Shown: positions 58,435 to 64,000 of the stretch, piece after piece
How the letters are laid out: the number at the start of each line of letters is the position of its first letter
How positions within the stretch are numbered: position 1 is the first letter of the stretch
Assembly: GCA_029844215.1 (NCBI GenBank)
Contig: CM056740.1
Span: 25,153,873 to 25,217,872 of the forward strand
Direction: 5' to 3'
DNA: 64,000 nucleotides
DNA from: Przewalskia tangutica
Taxonomy: Eukaryota > Streptophyta > Magnoliopsida > Solanales > Solanaceae
The notes under the pieces: model-generated
Database searches by the model: none
Seen by the model: only the letters and a program-made list of their open reading frames with translations
What the model was told of the DNA's origin: nothing
Position numbers and translations under genes: made by a program

Positions 58435-60841
58435 TGTCACGACCCATTCCGGGGCGTGAATCGTGCCTTACCGGCACCCAAGTAGTCATACATCGAGTAA
58501 TCGGAAATATAAAACAAGACATGAAACAGTTTATAAAATAAGACATACGCTTATGTGAACAAACGTCGCTTTTCGCATATATATATAAACAAGGTTTAGC
58601 GCTACATCCGACAATCGCATAACATGACTACGCACCTCTAAGGAAAATACAACTATGGCGGGACAGGCCCGCCATACCCTCGATCGTACAAAACTATCTA
58701 CAACAGGAGATCATACCAAAGAGTAGAGCCTCGGAAGAGATGGAGCTCCGACACCAACGTAGAGATCCTAGGATGCGGATCTAGCACTGCCGCTCTTACC
58801 GCGGCATGAACGCAGCCCCGGGAGGTCAAGACAACAGTACCAAGTATGTGAAACTATAAAGAATCAAATGAAATCAAAGTATTTAAAACCTTTTCACAAA
58901 TACAATCAGTTCAATTGCACATAGTGCCACATCACAAACAACAACATAATAGAAAAAGCATGTGTCTATTCTAGGCCGCGAATGATCAAGCAAGGCCAAT
59001 CGCCCATAGTATCATTCTCGCGTGCCTAGTCCTCGACTTCCGCACTCGCATAGTCACACATGCACCGCATGAGGTATTCCTCGCGGGGCAGCTAACCCCA
59101 GATCCGCCTAGGCTCCCGCAGCCGCATAGCCTCAAAAGACCGCGTAGTCTCACAGACCGCATAGGAATCCCGCGTCAGGCTAAACACCCGAATGATCAAT
59201 CACGAGCATACCGCTGCTCGCATAGTCTCACAGACCGCGTAGGCCGTATAGACCAAGATCAAGGGCAAGCCCTGATATAACGATCGAGGGTAGGTGATAC
59301 AATAACAAGACAACGGACTTACGGTTAGCAACGTAAGCACAGCAAGAATGACCCTCTTACACAGTATTTCAAGACACTAACCCAGGTAGCATCATAATAT
59401 GTCTACTTATCACACAAATCTTACTACACTTAACAGAAATCAATACAAGGCTTTTATAAACAAACAAGTAAACAGTTCCTTTTTATCTTTCTTAAGTTGT
59501 TATACCTAACTTCCCATAAAGCTAGTATAACTCTTAAGCTTTTGTTTTAAAAACCAAATATTTATCTTCAAAAAAATGATTCAAGATTCTTTTGAAATGC
59601 TTCCAGATTCTTTGTTATTCAAAGCTTAACCCAGAGGCATTATTGTAAGTATTATTCAGGCTTAAGCCGTGAGGCATTGCCGTAAGTATTATTCAGTTAA
59701 CACATGTACGTCTACCGTACTATATATTGTAAAATATCATGCTTTAGGAAGAATCACATACCTTCTCAGCGAAAACCACCTGCCAAGTTGAATATGTCGC
59801 GCGCAGAGAGTCAGCCTATAATAGTCACATACATCTATCAAAGTCTAGACTACTCTGAAGGTCATTCTAAACAGAGGGTTCACAATTCTACGGATAGTCG
59901 GGCAGCACAACCCTACCCGGTGAGCTATATAAGTCTACTGTAAAAACAGTCCTATGTGAGTACAGTTCAATTATTCTTCTTTTAAACCCTTCTACTGTGA
60001 TGACAGTTCAATTCTATTCTGTAATATTCTTCTAAGTATTTAATACTTATTCTTATACTTCTACAGTATGCATTCTCTAATACAAAAGAGGGTTAGGATT
60101 ATTTACCTCGGTAAGCCCAATAATATCCTAGATAAAGTCGCGCCTGAGCAAGGTTTAGCTCCTAAGTTGTATGCTCCAAGAACCTTAGAAGTTCTTCACA
60201 ACTTCTACAACGGACTAAGGGATTTGGGCTAGGGTATTTTGGGCATTATAACAATACTAGAAGACAATTTTTCTACAAAGGGAGGGGGGTAGATTTCGGC
60301 TAGGCTAGGGCGGGTAGGCCCTCGGCCAAACTTCACAAGGGAGGGGAGGTGTTTGGACGAAAGGCTTAAGGGAGAGGAGAGGATTTTTCAAGACTTGGAA
60401 GATAACTTTGTGGATGAAGAACTCTTCATCTAAAGGGGTATTTATAGCTCAAGCCTCGCCAACCAATGGCCAAGATGAAGACAAGTGCAAGGCAAGTGTA
60501 GGGTGGGATTAACTATACACAAATATCCTACCAACTCCTTGACTTGTGCACAAGGCACAAAAACGTGCCATGGCTCTTCAATTCGTCCAAATGGGCGATT
60601 GAGTCCACCAATGGGAGGGTGCCAAGTGTCGCCTCCCGTTGGTCCAAAATGTTTCGTCTCTCGGAAAAATCCGCAAAATTAGTAACGGCATAGCGGAATT
60701 TTCCTACGAAAGCCGTGGAAACGCTTTCGTCGAAAAACGATTCTTTTAGTGAGTTGTGCACAAAAATGGTCCAAGGGTAACTTTAAGGCAAAACTTTTTA
60801 GACGTATTCTCACGTACATACTGCGGAAATACGGTATAACA
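58435..60841 (-). repeat. TE12 5' LTR (2.4 kb)
   Basis: It pairs with 51133-53582 and is 43 bp shorter owing to scattered small indels. It contains GC-rich repeats at about 58970-59290, TATTTATAGC at about 60440-60449, and a degenerate G-box palindrome near 60620. Confidence 0.92.
58970..59290. repeat. GC-rich short repeats in TE12 5' LTR
   Basis: Counterpart of 51690-52020, with GACCGCGTAGTCTCACAGACC-like units. Confidence 0.65.
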
Positions 60842-60853
60842 GATTCTTTCTTT
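60842..60853 (+). other. Right GATTC duplication and last visible bases of TE11 LTR
   Basis: GATTC (60842-60846) is the second TE12 target copy. The few T-rich bases that follow are the start of the TE11 array region before TE13 begins. Confidence 0.75.
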
Positions 60854-61172
60854 ATTACACCCGTAGTTCCGTGGTATGTATGTGAGGACGCACGCTGAGA
60901 ACTGGCGAAATATTGGAAAGAAAGAAAGATGTGATTTTTCGCGGAAAAGTTTCGGGTTTTGTGAAGGAAAAGGTTCGTTGATGGGAATTGGATTCCCAGA
61001 TTTGGTATTTGGGCTTCTTGAATTATATTAGAATTATGGAATTTTATTTCCGAATTGGTCACGTGGGGCCACTTGGAGAAATTTACGGTTTTGTGGGGCC
61101 CACTTTGTTTTCGAGATTTTGGCCATTATGGATATTTTCGGAAGATGAAATATTTTGGACGAGTAGGAGGGC

Positions 61173-61333
61173 GACACGTGTCACCCCCCTAGGTGGCCTT
61201 GTGGCCGAAATCATGTGCCAAGTCTTGCTAGATATTTTAGTTGGACAAGTGGCTTGTGGGGCCCACACACACTTGTCCCCAATCTCAACCACACACTTGC
61301 CTTCATCCTAGCCCTTGGTTGTCCTATATATGC
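61173..61333 (+). promoter_or_regulatory. TE13 LTR promoter region
   Basis: GACACGTGTC followed by CTATATATGC at the same distance as in TE11. Confidence 0.5.
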
Positions 61334-62018
61334 ACCCTTAGTTGATGAAATCTTGCACACTTAGATATTTCAAGACTTGAGAAAGATGTTCATCTCCCTC
61401 CCTCTCTCCTAGCTCTCGTCGAACACCCCCCCTCTCTAACCTAACCTTGTCCAATAATTCCTAAACTCCTAAGTGTTCTTCCTTAGTGTATTAGGAAGAC
61501 TATTAACCAAAAGTTGGAAAAGATTTCACCCCCTAGCCTCTAAAAGGTCACCTTGGCCGAGAGCTCTTGGAAGAAAAACCTAAGTGTTCTTCACTTGTTT
61601 GAGTTGGTTCTTGAAGAGATGATGGTTAGGAGCTTCTTAGGGTGATTTGTGGTGGGTTGGAACACAAAGGATTTGGAGCTAAGACTTGCTTGGAGCGACA
61701 TTAAGTTCTTGGATAATTTTGGGCTATTTGAGGTAGTGAATCTTAAACCTCTTTGTGAATTGGTCATTATACATATATTATAAGTATATTATGGATTATG
61801 TAATATATGGAGTAAATTTTGGAAGAGTTGGATCTTGTTAACTTGTTAAAAGAAAGGATTGGCCGTTTGCCATTAAAATGGTAAAAACGTATCTTACTTG
61901 TGAAGAAGTAATTAACAAAGTAACTATAACTTATATTAAGATGGAATATAAGTTGGATGACTAATGAAGTAATTGGATAAGTAAAATGGACAAAGTTGGC
62001 CAAGGACCCCAACTTAAG

Positions 62019-62079
62019 GACTGTATTTACTTTGGACCGTATTTACTTGGACTGTATTTACATTGGATTTGATTTACAT
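62019..62079 (+). repeat. Short tandem repeat in TE13 LTR
   Basis: Four degenerate copies of GGACTGTATTTACTTT, equivalent to 49910-49973. Confidence 0.75.
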
Positions 62080-63502
62080 TTCATTAAGGGAAGATTTTTC
62101 AATCGCGTTCGCTTTGGGCGTGATCCCTTTTTAATTATTGTATTGTTATGAAGGCGTGATAGTAAACGCGTTACGGCCGCGTAATCCTTTATTTTACTTA
62201 TTGTTATTATGGGCGTGATAGTAAACCGCGTTACCGTTGGCGTGTAATCCCCTTCTTTATGTTGTTTAATTATTACGCCTTATATATATATGGTATATAT
62301 ATTACGTTATTCGCCTTGGAAAAGATGGAAAAGTGAGTAAAACGGGAAGTCTTGCGAATTTTCCGTAGAATTAGAGGGTTTTTTATTGGTATAAGTCTTC
62401 CATGGTGAGTAAGGTTTGATAGAAGTACTATGACCATTTTAGGAGTGGAGTACTACGTGTGGCGTGATCTACTTGGCTTAAGGGGTAGCCGACGGGTTGA
62501 AGTACTTGGAGCGTTTTGCTATTTGTCGATAATCGTCGCGAGGTATGTGAACCTCTTCCTATCTTTTCTAGCATGATTGTTGTGAACTATGTAGTACGGT
62601 AGACGTACATGTGCTAAGTGATTTGGTTGGTTTAAAACATAGGGTGTTATAATAGCTTTATGGGAAGTTAGTTATAACGACTTTATGTAGGTAAAAGAAT
62701 GGTTTATTGATTGTAGAAAGTTAAGAGACTTGATCTTGAAAGATAAGAAACTTGACTTATAAACGACTTGATTTTGAAAGTTAAGAGACTTGATCTTGAA
62801 AGATAAGAGACTTGACTTAGTTTGACTTGTTATGAATTTTGTTAAAATGTTGTAAAAACCTCATTCGCGAGTAATGAGTACTTGGCTTCTAAAGAATAAT
62901 GTTTTACTGATTTCGGAAATGAGAATAAGTATCGAACAAACCATTGCTGCGTTAATAAAGGAAATGTATTGACTAATTGTTATTAAAACCGGTAGAAACC
63001 TCCATCTGCATAGAAGCTAAGATAAGACAAAATTGTACTACATTTCCTAGATCATGGCTGATGTAGCAAGATTGTTATAAACAAGAATAAACTGCTCACA
63101 CATAAGACATATGTTACTCAATTGTTTTAAAAGAGATTAAGACTATGAGTTATGAAACCTTTCTAAAATAAGAGACTTGAGCATTTGAAATTAAGCAAAC
63201 TTGAACGTTTGGAAAATAATGTTGTTACTTGATTTTACAAAGGGAAGTGTTTTGGTTTACTTAAAAAGATAGTCACTCTATTTTTCATACTACGGATATT
63301 GTGTGACTTTTGTGAAAGAAATGGATCTTTTAAAAGGAGTTAATGTATGTAGTACTTTGGGGTTAAAACCCGGATTTGTTGTAATAAAATATAAGTCCAT
63401 GAGTATGTTGAACTTGCCTATGCTTGTGGTGATAGCCTTTGTTGTGCAAGTGTTGTATTTCTGTGCTACCGCGTCTCTCGATGGAGGGCCGGCTGATTTG
63501 TT

Positions 63503-63745
63503 ATGTATGATTCATTATCGAGTCCCATGGGATGGGCCGAGACACGTATTCCACCTGATTCTTTATCGAGTCCCATGAGATGGGCCGAGACACGTATTCC
63601 ACCTGATTCTTTATCGAGTCCCATGAGATGGGCCGAGACACGTATTCCACCTGGTTCTTTATCGAGTCCCATGGGATGGGCCGAGACACGTATTCCACAT
63701 GATTCTTTACCGAGTCCCATGGGATGGGCCGGGACACGTATTCCA
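63503..63745 (+). repeat. Tandem repeat array in TE13 LTR, unit about 48 bp
   Basis: Five units with GATTCTTTATCGAGTCCCAT, then GGGATGGGCCGAGACACG, then TATTCCAC. Homologous to the TE10 array. Confidence 0.92.
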
Positions 63746-64000
63746 TATGATTTATACCTAGAATGCCGGCAGTGAGGAAGGAGTTCCACGGGCATGAGGG
63801 ATGACTTTGAGGGCGTGAGTCCCTGACTTGACATGACTGCTTTTATGTTGTGAACTGTAGTTTGCTATCATACACGTCTCGCTTTATATAGATCGTTATG
63901 ATTTCATTTACGCATTTTCGCCACATACTTGGTACTGTTGTCTTGACCTTCGGCCGTGTGTTCATGCCGCAGTAGAGGTACATCGGTTGTGGATCCTCGC

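Larger units (their letters stand above)
51133..60841 (-). mobile_element. TE12: complete Tekay-like LTR retrotransposon with gag-pol, 9.7 kb
   Basis: LTRs at 51133-53582 and 58435-60841 flank a 4.85-kb internal region with PBS, gag, protease, RT, RNase H, integrase and chromodomain in the usual order on the minus strand. GATTC duplications flank it exactly. It is the only element here with a full set of domains, and it is the model for an autonomous helper of the gag-only elements. The frame is broken at many points, but the LTRs are very similar outside indel-prone GC-rich patches, so the element is young and some breaks may be consensus errors. Confidence 0.95.
60854..64000 (+). mobile_element. 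TE13 LTR, cut by right window edge
   Basis: It begins at TTACACCCGTAGTTCCG, where the initial TG appears lost, and runs to the window end. By comparison with TE10 about 360 bp of LTR remain beyond the edge. It contains GACACGTGTC (61173-61182), CTATATATGC (61324-61333), short tandem repeats (62019-62079), repeated GCGTGATAGTAAAC segments (about 62150-62250), the conserved block (about 62932-63060) and a tandem array (63503-63745). It is inserted in the same-family TE11 LTR. Confidence 0.83.

Noticed and set aside
63466..63834. Repeat protein-like frames at the right end
   Set aside because: Same array type as 45252-45590; overlapping frames on both strands point to repeat artefacts.

Overview
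The window holds no host gene, tRNA, rRNA, CRISPR array or bacterial-type operon that I can recognise. From end to end it is nested long-LTR Ty3/gypsy retrotransposon DNA from a plant, most likely a eudicot nuclear genome (pericentromeric or other heterochromatin). The clade call rests on several features: a primer-binding site complementary to plant initiator tRNA-Met (TGGTATCAGAGC); LTRs of about 2.4-3.6 kb starting TGTTAYACC and ending GGGTCGTGACA; 5-bp target duplications; and a gag, protease, RT, RNase H, integrase order ending in a chromodomain-like tail. This fits the Tekay/Del group of chromoviruses. The host species cannot be named from the sequence.

Layout (TE1-TE13 are my labels). 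The oldest element in view is TE7 (minus; pieces at 28292-28795 and 38178-38694). To its left, TE6 (plus, 22584-28291) sits in the TE7 3' LTR. TE5 (minus LTR, 20397-22583) sits in the TE6 5' LTR, and TE4 (minus LTR, 19549-20396) sits in TE5. TE2 (minus; 6272-6353 plus 15593-19548) sits in TE4. TE1 (minus, 1-6271) sits in the TE2 leader, and TE3 (plus, 6354-15592) sits 21 bp inside the TE2 LTR end. TE8 (minus, 28796-38177, flanked by GACAA) is a complete second insertion into the TE7 3' LTR. To the right, TE9 (minus, 38695-43389) interrupts TE7 pol and TE10 (plus, 43390-48724) interrupts TE9 pol. TE11 (plus LTR, 48725-51132) interrupts TE10. TE12 (minus, 51133-60841, flanked by GATTC) and TE13 (plus LTR, about 60854 to the window end) both interrupt TE11.

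Functionally there are two kinds of element. TE12, and the visible parts of TE9 and TE7, carry pol and are (or were) autonomous. TE1, TE3, TE6, TE8 and TE10 carry a gag gene between long LTRs but lack protease, RT and RNase H. They resemble the non-autonomous gag-only class (TR-GAG) and presumably used enzymes from relatives such as TE12. TE1, TE3, TE8 and TE10 share a common non-coding block where pol should be, and TE8 and TE10 also share a deletion junction inside integrase. All reading frames are broken by indels.

Two patterns deserve most attention. First, near-identical LTR pairs differ mainly by small indels at CAG/CTG/CCG sites (for example CAGT against CGAT), while AT-rich stretches of the same pairs are almost identical. 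This looks like consensus error at methylated CHG sites rather than evolution, so many frameshifts may not be real. Second, every LTR family carries a GC-richer tandem-repeat array at about the same place, but with an unrelated unit sequence in each family.
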